NCBI GenBank assembly: GCA_001913845.2
Contig: MKGP02000095.1
Location: 49,490-113,489, forward strand
Source of the DNA: Limnothrix sp. CACIAM 69d
Lineage (GTDB): Bacteria; Cyanobacteriota; Cyanobacteriia; CACIAM-69d
Length of the DNA stretch: 64,000 nucleotides
Reading direction: 5' to 3'
The notes under the pieces: generated by a model
The model's database searches: none
What the model saw: only the letters and a program-made list of their open reading frames with translations
What the model was told of the DNA's origin: nothing
Shown here: piece by piece, positions 20,601 to 27,978 of the stretch
Layout: each line of letters starts with the position of its first letter
Position numbering within the stretch: the stretch's first letter is position 1
Position numbers and translations under genes: made by a program

Positions 20601-20802
20601 GGATGGCCTGGAGGCGATGCAATTGTTGCGGCAAAGTTCGGAATATGCCAACTTGCCGATCGTGGCGCTCACGGCGCTGGCCATGGAGGGCGATCGCGAT
20701 CGCTGTTTGGCGGCCGGAGCCAATGAATATTTAACAAAACCGGTGCGCCTGCGCCAGTTGGTGACCACGATTCAAAACCTGCTGCCCCAGTTTCCAAGCT
20801 AG
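14638..20802 (+). CDS. 2054-residue hybrid histidine kinase (CBS-GAF-multi-PAS-GAF-HisKA-HATPase-REC)
   Basis: Multi-input sensor kinase without transmembrane helices, so probably cytoplasmic. Order read from the protein: about four CBS motifs (residues 8-315; CBS pairs often bind adenylates), a short coiled coil (about 320-365), a GAF domain (about 370-515), seven PAS/PAC units (about 540-1450; repeated [IV]SDRK ends are visible), a second GAF (about 1455-1655), HisKA with phospho-acceptor His1675 in NMSHELRTPLNAIL, HATPase (about 1780-1900; DTGIGI and GTGLGLALVKR), and a receiver with Asp1982 in LMDVQMPGMDG and Lys in LTKPVR. The DLEGDLEG insertion near residue 215 comes from a 12-base tandem repeat. 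No partner regulator is adjacent; the built-in receiver suggests a phosphorelay. Confidence 0.92.
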   Translation: MSIPFPMLTVSELRAAIIRQPLVVDAAATVWDVVSLMSGPPTAQADPQKAAIGSRPSCVLVRVDDRVVGILTERDLVRLSAQQCPLDRPVTDVMTRELVILRESEFTDLFSTIHLLTKHRIRHLPVVDEADRLLGLITQESLRQLARPIDLLRLRQVQEVMSRSIVVASSHASLLELAQLMSENQVSCVVLVDPAQAAIGAIGDPAAKSESDLEGDLEGDLAAASSLQPMGGPPVGLVTERDMVQFQALELPLDQTSAHLVMSSPVFSVSPHTSLWEAQQLMADRWIRRLVITNDQGQLLGILSQTRLLQALNPLEIYNLATVLETQVSQLEQERLALLESRAQELEREVAERTAQLRQQAEREALLREVATQIHNALDLHTILETTVQQVQRLLNCARVIVYQFEGDCRGVTIAEALADPSNLDQSLLGRRVQDACLGSAFLDPFRRGQVRVLEDVTTAPLSDCHRDLLLSLQMRAQLILPLLVGDRLWGLMVASEHDRPRLWQAAEIDLLQALGVQVGIALKQATSHAALAAELEERCRAEAALREAEAHQRALVSALPDLLVRLNAEGIFLEFVANPEFDRVGDLNSWVGKHVSELLPPVAAQKRMKAIQRALATKTVQFYEQNLSTHEVLRIEEVRVVPYRDDEVLVLVRNISDRKQVEWQLRDLNQSLERKVAKRTTTLQIREAQIRAMVAAIPDRLLRVTPRGQCLDYSTLTQVQHPWGRFRAEAAGGSLEAAETPTLSQLTDWVAADQLEAVLEAVSQTIETGQLQVIEQRRILGDRVLDEELRIVGSDADAALVMVRDVTERKAAEAQLQEREARYRGLMAGASDAIVVANLQGEILEVNRKAEELFGYDRAQLIQMHQSQLHPIDCEEEMVQAFQAVITDGSCQLTNGQIQRADGQAIPVEITGSIVQVGQTQLVQGIFRDIRDRKNAERQLADLSQRLTLALESGAIGCWQWNIRANTLVWDERMYSLYGVAPVEPGQEQRLPYDIWASSVHPDDRPATEQLLYAATRGEARYDTEFRVMLADGTVRHIKAYGELLCDAQGQPQSMIGVNYDISDRKQAEAALRQSEEKFRRVFDSNVVGTIFTNFEGLIVDANDCFLEMLGYDRLDLQAGRLNWAELTPPEYRAQDITAIEHLRQHEAIAPWEKAYVHRNGHWVWVLIGVAMIAPETGSCVCVVVDISDRKRSEEALRESEEKFRQLAEAVDSVFWILDLNRTNRIYVSPAYERIWGRPSEELYISPDSWAASIHPLDYDRVLTAIPKQLAGEFDEEYRILRPDGEQRWIRDRAFPICNAQGEVYRLAGIAEDITPLKQAELERERLLQELAAFKLALDASAIVVITDAQGIMTYVNDRFLAVSGYSREELIGKTHRLVKSGHHPTSFFEDLWDTILAGQIWRGEICNRAKDGRLYWVDSTIVPFLDRAGQPIRFLAVRFDITPRKRAEIDLKNSNFLLSTISQAQTEFITAANRLTIFEGLLNGLLELTESEYGFIGEALFRGDGSAVIEEGFLKIKGVPFLQSHSVTNIAWDETTQKFYEDNYETGMQFTNMNTLFGAVIMTGKPVIANSPSTDPRSGGTPPGHPPLQAFLGIPFYQGNQLVGMIGIANRPGGYESSMVGYLEPFLVTCSTLIEGYRVDRQRRQAEEQLQRTNDELIRATRLKDEFLANMSHELRTPLNAILGMTEGLQEQVFGSINDGQRKALGTIERTGSHLLSLINDILDVAKIESGQLELDQAPTAIVPLCQSSLTFIKQQALKKYIQVETQIPSQLPHALLDERRMRQVLINLLNNAVKFTPENGRVTLLVSLEQFAAQESQSPQSWLRFSVIDTGIGIASDQLDRLFRPFVQIDSSLNRQYEGTGLGLALVKRIVELHGGRVGVTSKVGSGSCFTVDLPYHPGRTIAEAGDDQSSANLDASLVIESTDGGRSPCILLAEDQEANINTIVSYLTAKGYRVILAKNGAEAIAQVQQSQPDLVLMDVQMPGMDGLEAMQLLRQSSEYANLPIVALTALAMEGDRDRCLAAGANEYLTKPVRLRQLVTTIQNLLPQFPS

Positions 20803-20855
20803 TCGCGTGACAGGCTTAAGGCCTTGGGTCAACGTTGCGGAGCCAGTCGTGGTAA

Positions 20856-20875
20856 CAAGGGGCTTGAGCATCTTG
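20856..20875. repeat. 20-bp palindromic repeat, degenerate copy 3
   Basis: CAAGGGGCTTGAGCATCTTG, 53 bases after the kinase stop codon. The right half is partly decayed. Confidence 0.5.
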
Positions 20876-20975
20876 CTGCTTAATGATTAGGTGACGGTAA
20901 CAGTCATGTAATTTGACCCAGCGAATTAAGGTAGCCGTGCTACTAGGTTGCTTCGCCCCGGCCAAGGCTGGCTCC

Positions 20976-22115
20976 CTAGCGCACCACCGCCTGCTGGCGA
21001 TCGAGCTGAATCAAGGTTTGGTTACCCCGCATCAGTCGATAGGAAGCGGTCCAAGTGCCTGGCATCAGGGGCGATCGGCGAGTGCCCTTGCCCACGTAGG
21101 TAATCCACTGTTTTTGGTCTTGGTCGATCGGCCGTTGATAGTCCGTGACGATCGACCCATCGGGGGCCAACAGCTTGAAATATTCCACATCCCCCTTTTG
21201 CACTCCAAAGGCATGAACCCAAAAGGTGAGCGCCTCCGCCTGGCCGGGAATCTGGTTACTTTGGAACTCGCCGCGCCACAGCTCATCCTCCACCGGTTGC
21301 TTGGGGGCAAAGCCGCTGCGAATTAGCCCCGTTGCCACATAGTTGCGTGCCCCGTCATTCCAAACCGTGTTGGTGTTGTTGCCCGTCGCGCAGCCCGCAA
21401 TCCGATCGCCCCCCAACAGCGGATCCACTTCCTTGCCATCCTTGCGCACCGTCACATGCACATGGGGAAAGGTGGTCATGCCCGACAGACCCACCAGACC
21501 CAGGGGATTGCCCGCCTGTACCCGATCGCCAATTTTGACCCGCACGCTGCCCTGTTTCATGTGGCAATACTGGGTTTGCCAGCCGTTGCCATGGTCCAGC
21601 ATTACGCCGTTGCCGCACTCAATGCCCGCCACGGTCGATCGCGCTTCCGGGGAAGTGAGCCGTCGATCGGGCACACCATCCCGCATGGCCGATACCGTGC
21701 CCGCCGCCGTGGCCACCACCGGCACAGCCGTTTGCGGAGTCCAGAAAGGAATTGCAAAATCCGTGCCGTTGTGGCCGTCATAGGTCAAGTGCCGACACAT
21801 GGAATCCCGCTCGCCCGTGCTGGGATCGTGGTCGGGATAGAGCATCACAAAGCAATCTTTGCCCAGTTGGCAATCGATCGGGCGGCGCAACAGAGCGGTG
21901 GCCGTTCTCTGGGCCAAGCGACCCTCGATCGGGCGCTCCGGAGCCGGAATGCTGGTGACACCGCCGGCCGGCGCGATCGCGGACGCGTCGGCCGCTTGGG
22001 CCAGAGCAGGAGAATCTGAAGGGGCCGATTGCCCGATCGGGCCCTTCAGACCCACCCAAGTCAACCCCGCGCCGATCAAGATCAAGGAGCCGATCCTTAG
22101 GGGCCATGCAAACAT
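20976..22115 (-). CDS. M23 family peptidase-like secreted/membrane-anchored protein
   Basis: Probable peptidoglycan-directed metalloendopeptidase of the lysostaphin/M23 type, acting outside the cytoplasmic membrane. An N-terminal hydrophobic segment (about residues 5-25) serves as signal or anchor. The M23 zinc residues appear as HNGTDFAIP (H-x-x-x-D) and PHVHVTV (H-x-H), with GNGVMLDHGNGWQTQYCHM and VKIGDRVQAGNPLGLVGLSG between. A C-terminal beta-rich region (about 265-380) follows. A GTG three codons upstream is an alternative start. Neighbours give no further clue. Confidence 0.85.
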   Translation of the reverse strand: MFAWPLRIGSLILIGAGLTWVGLKGPIGQSAPSDSPALAQAADASAIAPAGGVTSIPAPERPIEGRLAQRTATALLRRPIDCQLGKDCFVMLYPDHDPSTGERDSMCRHLTYDGHNGTDFAIPFWTPQTAVPVVATAAGTVSAMRDGVPDRRLTSPEARSTVAGIECGNGVMLDHGNGWQTQYCHMKQGSVRVKIGDRVQAGNPLGLVGLSGMTTFPHVHVTVRKDGKEVDPLLGGDRIAGCATGNNTNTVWNDGARNYVATGLIRSGFAPKQPVEDELWRGEFQSNQIPGQAEALTFWVHAFGVQKGDVEYFKLLAPDGSIVTDYQRPIDQDQKQWITYVGKGTRRSPLMPGTWTASYRLMRGNQTLIQLDRQQAVVR

Positions 22116-22124
22116 GTCACTCAC

Positions 22125-22619
22125 CGTTATTGTTCAGAGAAATCAGAGTCGATCGCCAAAAAGCTGCCTTGCCCTAACCTTCCGAGGAGGCGGTTGCCAT
22201 CAGGAGACCACGCCATAGACCCGACAAAAATGGACCCGACCAAGACTGAGATGGCGATTCCTCAGACTTAGACCCCCCATAGCCCATTTTGGTTGCAACT
22301 TTTCGGCCGGTTGCTGGTTCAGTTTGTCTTGCTTCTGCGTTGCGAATCCTAAGCCTCGTGCCAAACACCAATAGTTGTGGGGGCAAGGGGCTTAAGCCCC
22401 TTGTCTACATCGATCAGTGGAGCGGACAGAGTCGCAATTTTGGCTTTTCAGACATCCTCTAAGCCTTGTGCCAAACGGGCGATCGAGCAAGGTAACCGCC
22501 TAACCCCCCATCCCAAACCGGTTTGTTCTCGGGTTTGAGACTTCAGGCGGTTCCGTGATCATCCCACCCTATTCAGGATTCGTCATGATTTGTGAGCTTC
22601 TGGCAAGTCCCAGAATGCT
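22125..22619. other. Intergenic region with one dispersed repeat
   Basis: Apart from the palindromic repeat at 22384-22403, nothing recognisable is present. The M23 gene promoter should lie at its left end. Confidence 0.4.
22384..22403. repeat. 20-bp palindromic repeat, copy 4
   Basis: Perfect copy CAAGGGGCTTAAGCCCCTTG followed by TCTACA, lying upstream of the M23 gene and downstream of the next minus-strand gene. Confidence 0.7.
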
Positions 22620-23429
22620 TCAGTTGGGCTTGCAATAATCCCCCGTGGGCACGGCCCGCTCGATCGTGTAGGCCGCACCGGGCACGAGGATAAATTCGCT
22701 GGCTCCCACTTCGCTGTTGGGGTTGCCCCAATCGTAGGTGTAGCCCAAGCCGGTGAAGGGTTGCAGATTGGTGCGAATGCTGCGGTAATACAGCCCCTTG
22801 AAGAAAGTTTGATAGTTGGCAATGCCCGATCGGGGGGTGATGCCCGCCACCTTGGGCAAGTCCGCCGCCAGGGATTGGGGAAAATCCGCTTGGCACTGGC
22901 GATCGCTCACTTCCGGATCCGCACAGGGGCGAAACAGATCCCGCACATCCACCCACATTTCCACAAACACGTCATAGTTCCAGGCCGGATCCAAGCCCAA
23001 ATATTGCTGGAGTCGCAGTTTTAAATCCGCTTCGGTGGCGTTGGGATTCTGTTGGCGATATTGCCGACAAAGCTGTTGCACCTGGGGAGCCGCCGTGACC
23101 CAAATCAGTTGGTTTTCGTTGCTGGAACTATTGGTGGCGGGTTTGATGAAGCGATCGAACGAGCTTTGACTCTTCCAGGTCACCATCAACAATCGTTGGC
23201 GATCGGGATGCCAAACCAAATTCGGATTATCCGGCGTGAGGGGAATCAGCTCCGACACCTGCTCAGTGGGTTCCGCCACCGCCGCATCCCGAATTGCCTC
23301 GTTGTAGCGCTCCTTGGGGGATGGGTTCGCCTGCACCGCATCGGGGCCGATCGACAATGTGCAAACCAAACCCAGTGCGGCCCCAAGGACGCGCCGAGAA
23401 ATTTGAGAGATTGAAACAGTCGAAAACAT
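22620..23429 (-). CDS. Secreted protein, conserved cyanobacterial hypothetical
   Basis: A 269-residue protein with a signal peptide (RRVLGAALGLVCTLSIGPDAVQA, cleavage near residue 35). The mature part has several family-like segments: LVWHPDRQRLLMVTWKSQ, WVTAAPQVQQLCRQY, LQQYLGLDP, VEMWVDVRDLFRPCADPEV and LGYTYDWGN. Four or more cysteines may form disulfides. I do not recognise a function. The ATG before FSTVSIS was preferred to a TTG ten codons upstream. Confidence 0.75.
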   Translation of the reverse strand: MFSTVSISQISRRVLGAALGLVCTLSIGPDAVQANPSPKERYNEAIRDAAVAEPTEQVSELIPLTPDNPNLVWHPDRQRLLMVTWKSQSSFDRFIKPATNSSSNENQLIWVTAAPQVQQLCRQYRQQNPNATEADLKLRLQQYLGLDPAWNYDVFVEMWVDVRDLFRPCADPEVSDRQCQADFPQSLAADLPKVAGITPRSGIANYQTFFKGLYYRSIRTNLQPFTGLGYTYDWGNPNSEVGASEFILVPGAAYTIERAVPTGDYCKPN

Positions 23430-23815
23430 GGCTGTAAGGGGGTCTTCAACCTTGGGCAATCGCCATCCTAACCAGACTCCTGGGGATTGAGGGCTAGGGG
23501 TAAAAGCATTGAATCAAGCGTTGAACGCAGAGTAATCACCCGATCGCCCCAATTTCTGAGCATTTTGCGAATTCTATAGATTTGTTGGTTGGATTAGATT
23601 TGTTGCAATTTACCTTGACCCTCGTTCATCAGAATTGACAAAAGCCTTAGAGCATTCGTGGTAACAAAAGGTTTAAACCCCTTGTTCAAGATTGGGCGCT
23701 GATTAGCTGAATCATTGGCTGAATCATTCGCGGCTATCCATTTTGGACATTGGGCATCGTTTGGCCCCGCCGTTCTGCGTTGGGAGCGACGTGGCTATTT
23801 TTAGGAAATTTGTGG
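23430..23815. other. Intergenic region between divergent genes
   Basis: AT-rich divergent promoter region with one decayed copy of the palindromic repeat at 23665-23684. An in-frame extension of the next gene covers its last part but does not look coding. Confidence 0.4.
23665..23684. repeat. 20-bp palindromic repeat, degenerate copy 5
   Basis: CAAAAGGTTTAAACCCCTTG; the TTTAAA centre and both CAA/TTG ends are kept. Confidence 0.45.
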
Positions 23816-24160
23816 ATGACTACGCCTACCTGCCGCCTCAATTTAGAAACTGGCTCCGTTGCTTTTGGTTATGCACCCGCTGCGGCCCGGCAATTACAAA
23901 CGGAATTGAAAGGGCTGATCGATCGAATCAAGGCCGCCACCCAGGTGACTCCCGGCGATCGCCCCACGCCCCAAGCCAATTTGGACTATCAACATGCGGG
24001 AGAGGTGTTTTTGGAGGTGTTTTGTAACCCCAATATTTGGCCATCGCCCTTTGCGGCGAAAGTGCTGTTGACCGTGCGGGACGATCGGATTCGGCTCAGT
24101 TTGGAAACGGCGCTCGATCGCCTGATGTCTGACCTAAATGATTACCTAGAGCAGGTTTAA
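23816..24160 (+). CDS. Small conserved cyanobacterial hypothetical protein
   Basis: A 114-residue soluble protein, acidic at the C-terminus (ETALDRLMSDLNDYLEQV). Internal segments GYAPAAARQLQTELKGLIDRI and PSPFAAKVLLTVRDDRIRLS look like a genuine folded domain. Function not recognised. A start 22 codons upstream is open but adds a Trp-rich leader that is probably not translated. Confidence 0.65.
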   Translation: MTTPTCRLNLETGSVAFGYAPAAARQLQTELKGLIDRIKAATQVTPGDRPTPQANLDYQHAGEVFLEVFCNPNIWPSPFAAKVLLTVRDDRIRLSLETALDRLMSDLNDYLEQV

Positions 24161-24196
24161 GGTTGGTTGTCATGGCTTAACCCTCATCGTGGGGGA

Positions 24197-24216
24197 CAAG
24201 GGGCTTAAGCCCCTTG
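24197..24216. repeat. 20-bp palindromic repeat, copy 6
   Basis: Perfect copy between two convergent genes, 36 bases past one stop codon and 55 bases from the other. This position is the best case for a bidirectional terminator. Confidence 0.7.
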
Positions 24217-24271
24217 TTACAACGATCTGGCAACGGCGGAATCAAGGTTTCAGGCGATTTGGTGATCGGTC

Positions 24272-25363
24272 TTAGGGCGCGTTCATCTGTTCGACTGGCT
24301 TTTCGACTGGCGGTGGAAAAGGTTGCTGCACAAATTCCATCAGAATGTCCGTGCAGCGGGCGATCGCCTTCAGGTGGGCAATCTCGTAGCCATGGGTGTT
24401 TTGGGTGGGGAAGCCCAAGCAGGCTGCCCGGGGCACATGGCCAAATTTCATGGCGATCGAGCCATCGCTGCCAAATCCGCTGATCACGGCGTATTGAATG
24501 GGTAAGTGCAAGCGCTCGGCCGCCGCCTGTAGCGCCCGGTTCAGGTCTTCGTCATACAGCCCATAGGCATCCTGGGACAGCAACACCGGCACGGGCCCCG
24601 GGGCGATCGGGTATTCCGGGGCGATCGGGGCAATTTCCAACGCAATCAGGGCCGCCAGCTTCTGTTGTTGCGCAAAGTACATGGCTCCCAAGGCTCCCAC
24701 CTCTTCCTTGGCGGAAGCAACCAAATACAAATCCATGGCCGGCGGCTCCTGGGCCAATAGCCGTTCTGCCAAGTCCAGCAAAATTGCTACGGAAGCCTTG
24801 TTATCGAGGGTGTAGCTGGCGATTTGGTTCGGGCCCAGGCGTAGCGGTTGTTTGCGGTGTTTGCTCACCACGGCGCGGCTGCCGGGCCGAATGCCCGCTG
24901 CGGCCAACTCAGCAGGAATCCGACCCGTTTCCACCCAAGCCCGCTCCCAGGTCAGGGGCTGGTTGTCCTGCAAATTCCGCTGGGGGGACTCGTGGGACAC
25001 ATGGCGCGATCCAAAACTGAGCACGCCGGTGATGGTTTGGCGATCGCCCAACAGATCGATCGCCCCTTCGCCATAGACCCAAGGGAAAGCCCCGCCCAGC
25101 TTGCGCAACTGCACCCGCCCATCGGACTCAACACCTTTGACAATCGCGCCGATCTCATCCTTGTGGGCCGTGATGGCGATCGGTTTGGCGGTGCGATCGC
25201 GCCCGGGAATCACAAAAATCAAATTACCGGCCTCGTCTTGATTCCAGGTCAACCCCAGAGCCTCGGCACGATCGATTAACCAGCGATCGACCTCCTGTTC
25301 GGCCCCGCTGGGCGAATGACACATCACTAGGGCGCTGATGGTTGCAAAAAGTTCGTCATACAT
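24272..25363 (-). CDS. M42 family metallopeptidase (deblocking/glutamyl aminopeptidase type)
   Basis: A 363-residue cytosolic aminopeptidase of family M42, which cleaves N-terminal residues from peptides with a two-metal centre. Metal-ligand segments visible: ITAHKDEIGAIV (His), YTLDNKASVAILLDLAERL (bridging Asp), ASAKEEVGALGA (catalytic and metal Glu), and a late HGYEIAHLKAI (His). M42 enzymes often form dodecamers. The gene is monocistronic; larC lies upstream on the same strand about 150 bases away. Confidence 0.88.
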   Translation of the reverse strand: MYDELFATISALVMCHSPSGAEQEVDRWLIDRAEALGLTWNQDEAGNLIFVIPGRDRTAKPIAITAHKDEIGAIVKGVESDGRVQLRKLGGAFPWVYGEGAIDLLGDRQTITGVLSFGSRHVSHESPQRNLQDNQPLTWERAWVETGRIPAELAAAGIRPGSRAVVSKHRKQPLRLGPNQIASYTLDNKASVAILLDLAERLLAQEPPAMDLYLVASAKEEVGALGAMYFAQQQKLAALIALEIAPIAPEYPIAPGPVPVLLSQDAYGLYDEDLNRALQAAAERLHLPIQYAVISGFGSDGSIAMKFGHVPRAACLGFPTQNTHGYEIAHLKAIARCTDILMEFVQQPFPPPVEKPVEQMNAP

Positions 25364-25511
25364 GGCGAGATCACGGGGCTGGGATGGTGGGGGAACTGGG
25401 TGGCAGGGTCTTGATCGCGATCAAAAATCCAAGAATCCAAACTATTCCTTCAAGGTTTGATTGAACAAAATTCGCCTTGATCAAAACTTGACTTGCATCA
25501 CTTGCAGAATT

Positions 25512-27161
25512 TTAACGATCGCCCTCCGTGGCCCGGCGCGCCTGTTCCCAAGCAATCCAAGCCGCTCGGTGAATATCCAGCCAAGAAATGGCTCGATCGC
25601 GTGCCAACGCGGCCACATCCTCAAATTCTGGGTGAACATTCTGAACAGTCTTGCGGGTTTCGTCTTGCCAAGCCACCTTCACCCGCACAGGGCCATAGTC
25701 CGTGTCTACCACTTCCAAATGGCGCGGCAAAACACGGCGCTGTTGAAACGATCGACGAATCCCGATCGTGGTGGTTTCCTGAAACAACACATCCTCACAG
25801 GCAGTGAACCGATCCAGGGGCGTAATCACCGTGATGGCCACGCCGGATCGCGATTTTTTCATGGTCACCGGCTGCACAAAGGCATCCAGGGCCCCCACCT
25901 GCAACAACCGCTCGATCGCATAGGCGATCGCCTGGGGGCTGCAATCATCAATTTGGGTTTCCAACACCGCCACCGTTTCCAGGTCAGGATCATGGGGGCT
26001 GGCTAGGCTCTCTGGCCCCGGAAAAGCTGGGCCGGATTGACTTGATAGAAACTGCCCTGATGTCAATGGCAACGGCTGGCCAGCCCGGGGAGACCTCTCG
26101 GGGCGATCGCCTGGAGCCGGAGACTGCGGGCCCCGATCACTCTGGGGCGCGGGCAAAATCGGTGGGGGCAACGGGGCCGATCGCACCAACGGAGCCGACA
26201 AACCGGCGGGCGCTGCCAATTCCCCCAACCACAGCCGCACGATGTTGGGCAATGGGAGCGATCGCTGGCCCGCGCCCAACCCCACCTGCTGAAGGGTCAT
26301 GGCCGGCGGCGACCCGAACCCCTGGGCCAGTCCCACGGCGATCGCGGCTCCCGTGGGGGTCACCAATTCCCGATCGATCCCGTTGGCATAAACCGGCACT
26401 TGTCCCATTTCAAACAGCTTCAACACCGCCGGAACCGGCACGGGCAATCGCCCATGGGCCGCCCAAACCGTGCCGCCGCCCGTGGGCAAAGCGGAACAGA
26501 AAACCCGCTCAACCCCCAGCCAATCCAGCCCCAAACAGGTTCCCACCACGTCCACAATCGCATCGATCGCCCCCACCTCGTGGAACTGCACTTGTTCTGG
26601 CGCAATGCCGTGGACGGCCCCTTCCGCTTGGGCCAACTGCCAAAAGATCGATCGACTCCATTGCACCACCCGATCGGGTAGCGACGAACTCAGCAGCATC
26701 GCCTCAATGTCTGGCCAACGGCGGCTGTGGTGATGGTTGTGGGAATCGTGGTGATGATGATGATCGGGGCTATGGTCGTGATGCTCATGATGCTCATGCC
26801 CATGATGCTCATGCCCATGATGCTCATGCCCGTGATTATCGTGTTTGTGCCCGTGATGCTCATGCCCATGATTTCCCAGAGCCTCAGGTGAGCGGGCAGA
26901 TGGTTCAGTCCCTTCCCCCGGCTCATCCATGGGATCTTCCACCTGAAAGGAACCACCGGGCGATCGCCACTCCACGATCGCTTTCAAGGCTCGCTGACCG
27001 TTGTGGTGCATGGTTTGGCTGCTGAGGCGATATTCCTCGGCAATTCCCAGGCGATCGAGCTGCGATCGCACATAATCCAAGGGCACACCCACATCCAGCA
27101 GCGCCCCCAAACACATATCCCCCGCCAGCCCCGTTGGGCAATCAAAATAGGCCACCTTCAT
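25512..27161 (-). CDS. larC: Nickel-pincer cofactor biosynthesis protein LarC, with internal His-rich tract
   Basis: LarC inserts nickel into the pincer cofactor made by LarB and LarE. The N-terminus MKVAYFDCPTGLAGDMCLGALLDVG and the core HEVGAIDAIVDVVGTCLGLDWLGV, PTGGGTVWAAHGRLPVP and ELVTPTGAAIAVGLA are characteristic; the C-terminal LarC2-like part (ETQIDDCSPQAIAYAIERL, MKKSRSGVAITVI) is in the same frame, so no programmed frameshift is needed as in Lactobacillus. A tract of HGHEHHGHEH-type repeats (about residues 85-145) could bind nickel. A Pro-rich linker of about 85 residues splits the two halves. larB, larE and larA are not in the window. Confidence 0.9.
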   Translation of the reverse strand: MKVAYFDCPTGLAGDMCLGALLDVGVPLDYVRSQLDRLGIAEEYRLSSQTMHHNGQRALKAIVEWRSPGGSFQVEDPMDEPGEGTEPSARSPEALGNHGHEHHGHKHDNHGHEHHGHEHHGHEHHEHHDHSPDHHHHHDSHNHHHSRRWPDIEAMLLSSSLPDRVVQWSRSIFWQLAQAEGAVHGIAPEQVQFHEVGAIDAIVDVVGTCLGLDWLGVERVFCSALPTGGGTVWAAHGRLPVPVPAVLKLFEMGQVPVYANGIDRELVTPTGAAIAVGLAQGFGSPPAMTLQQVGLGAGQRSLPLPNIVRLWLGELAAPAGLSAPLVRSAPLPPPILPAPQSDRGPQSPAPGDRPERSPRAGQPLPLTSGQFLSSQSGPAFPGPESLASPHDPDLETVAVLETQIDDCSPQAIAYAIERLLQVGALDAFVQPVTMKKSRSGVAITVITPLDRFTACEDVLFQETTTIGIRRSFQQRRVLPRHLEVVDTDYGPVRVKVAWQDETRKTVQNVHPEFEDVAALARDRAISWLDIHRAAWIAWEQARRATEGDR

Positions 27162-27978
27162 TTGTTTTGCCCTCCGCCCAAGTCTGAAAAATCTATCCCG
27201 CCATCTTGTTGGCCAGCGCTTTGGCAATCCGTTTGGGAGCCGGTCGATCGTTGGTCTTGATGATCTGTTGATGAGATCCTTGATGAAATTTTGATGAAAT
27301 CTTGAGATCCGTTGGTTGGTTAATCGTTCAAGAACTGAGCATGTTCGTGAATTTTGTGTGCCCGCGAATGCACTGATTATGAATCAGTGTTGATTTGACC
27401 GCGTGGCCGCATCAGTTCGATCGATGGGCCCCTTGGTTGTTTTGGGGTCAGTCCATGGGGGTTCATCATAGGTTTCTTCCGGCTCCTGGTGATTGAGGGT
27501 TAATCAACAGTGAACTCAATGCATCTAGAGAATTGCCACATTGCACCCCGTATAAATACTGAGTTAAAAATGCACCAGTGTTTTCAAAAAATGTCGAAAT
27601 TGGCTGAATTTTGGTCGATTTTGAGAGTGAGATTGCTGATCCCGATTCAGTGATGATTGATGCACCGTCAGGGCCAACAATGAGCCACAATAAACAACAG
27701 GTCATGCTGCGGTGTGACTAGCCCCGATCGCCCCCCAATTCCGACTGATCAGCGGGCGATCGACCCGAAGACTTCTCGCAATCTCAATCCCGAAGTCTTC
27801 TCGTGCCCTTTCCCAGGGTGGTTTCCCCGGGGTGATTTCCCCAGCGTGAAGATCACCAGGGCGATTTCCCCAGAGCGATCAACCACACCATCGCATTCTC
27901 TCAACGCCACCTCGGCCCAGTTGACCTCAACCCCCCAACTGGCTCAACGCACTCAAGGACATCGACGAGGAAACGACC
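27162..27978. other. Long intergenic region upstream of pilT
   Basis: About 0.8 kb between the divergent larC and pilT genes. It is AT-richer in its first 500 bases, with a degenerate GATGA/TTGATGA run at about 27258-27305. No frame looks coding. It probably holds both promoters and a long pilT leader. Confidence 0.4.

Noticed and set aside
26042..27025. A 327-codon plus-strand frame opposite larC
   Set aside because: Antisense shadow; the product is Pro/Arg/Ala-rich, and its DAHAHDAHA repeats are only the complement of the LarC histidine tract.
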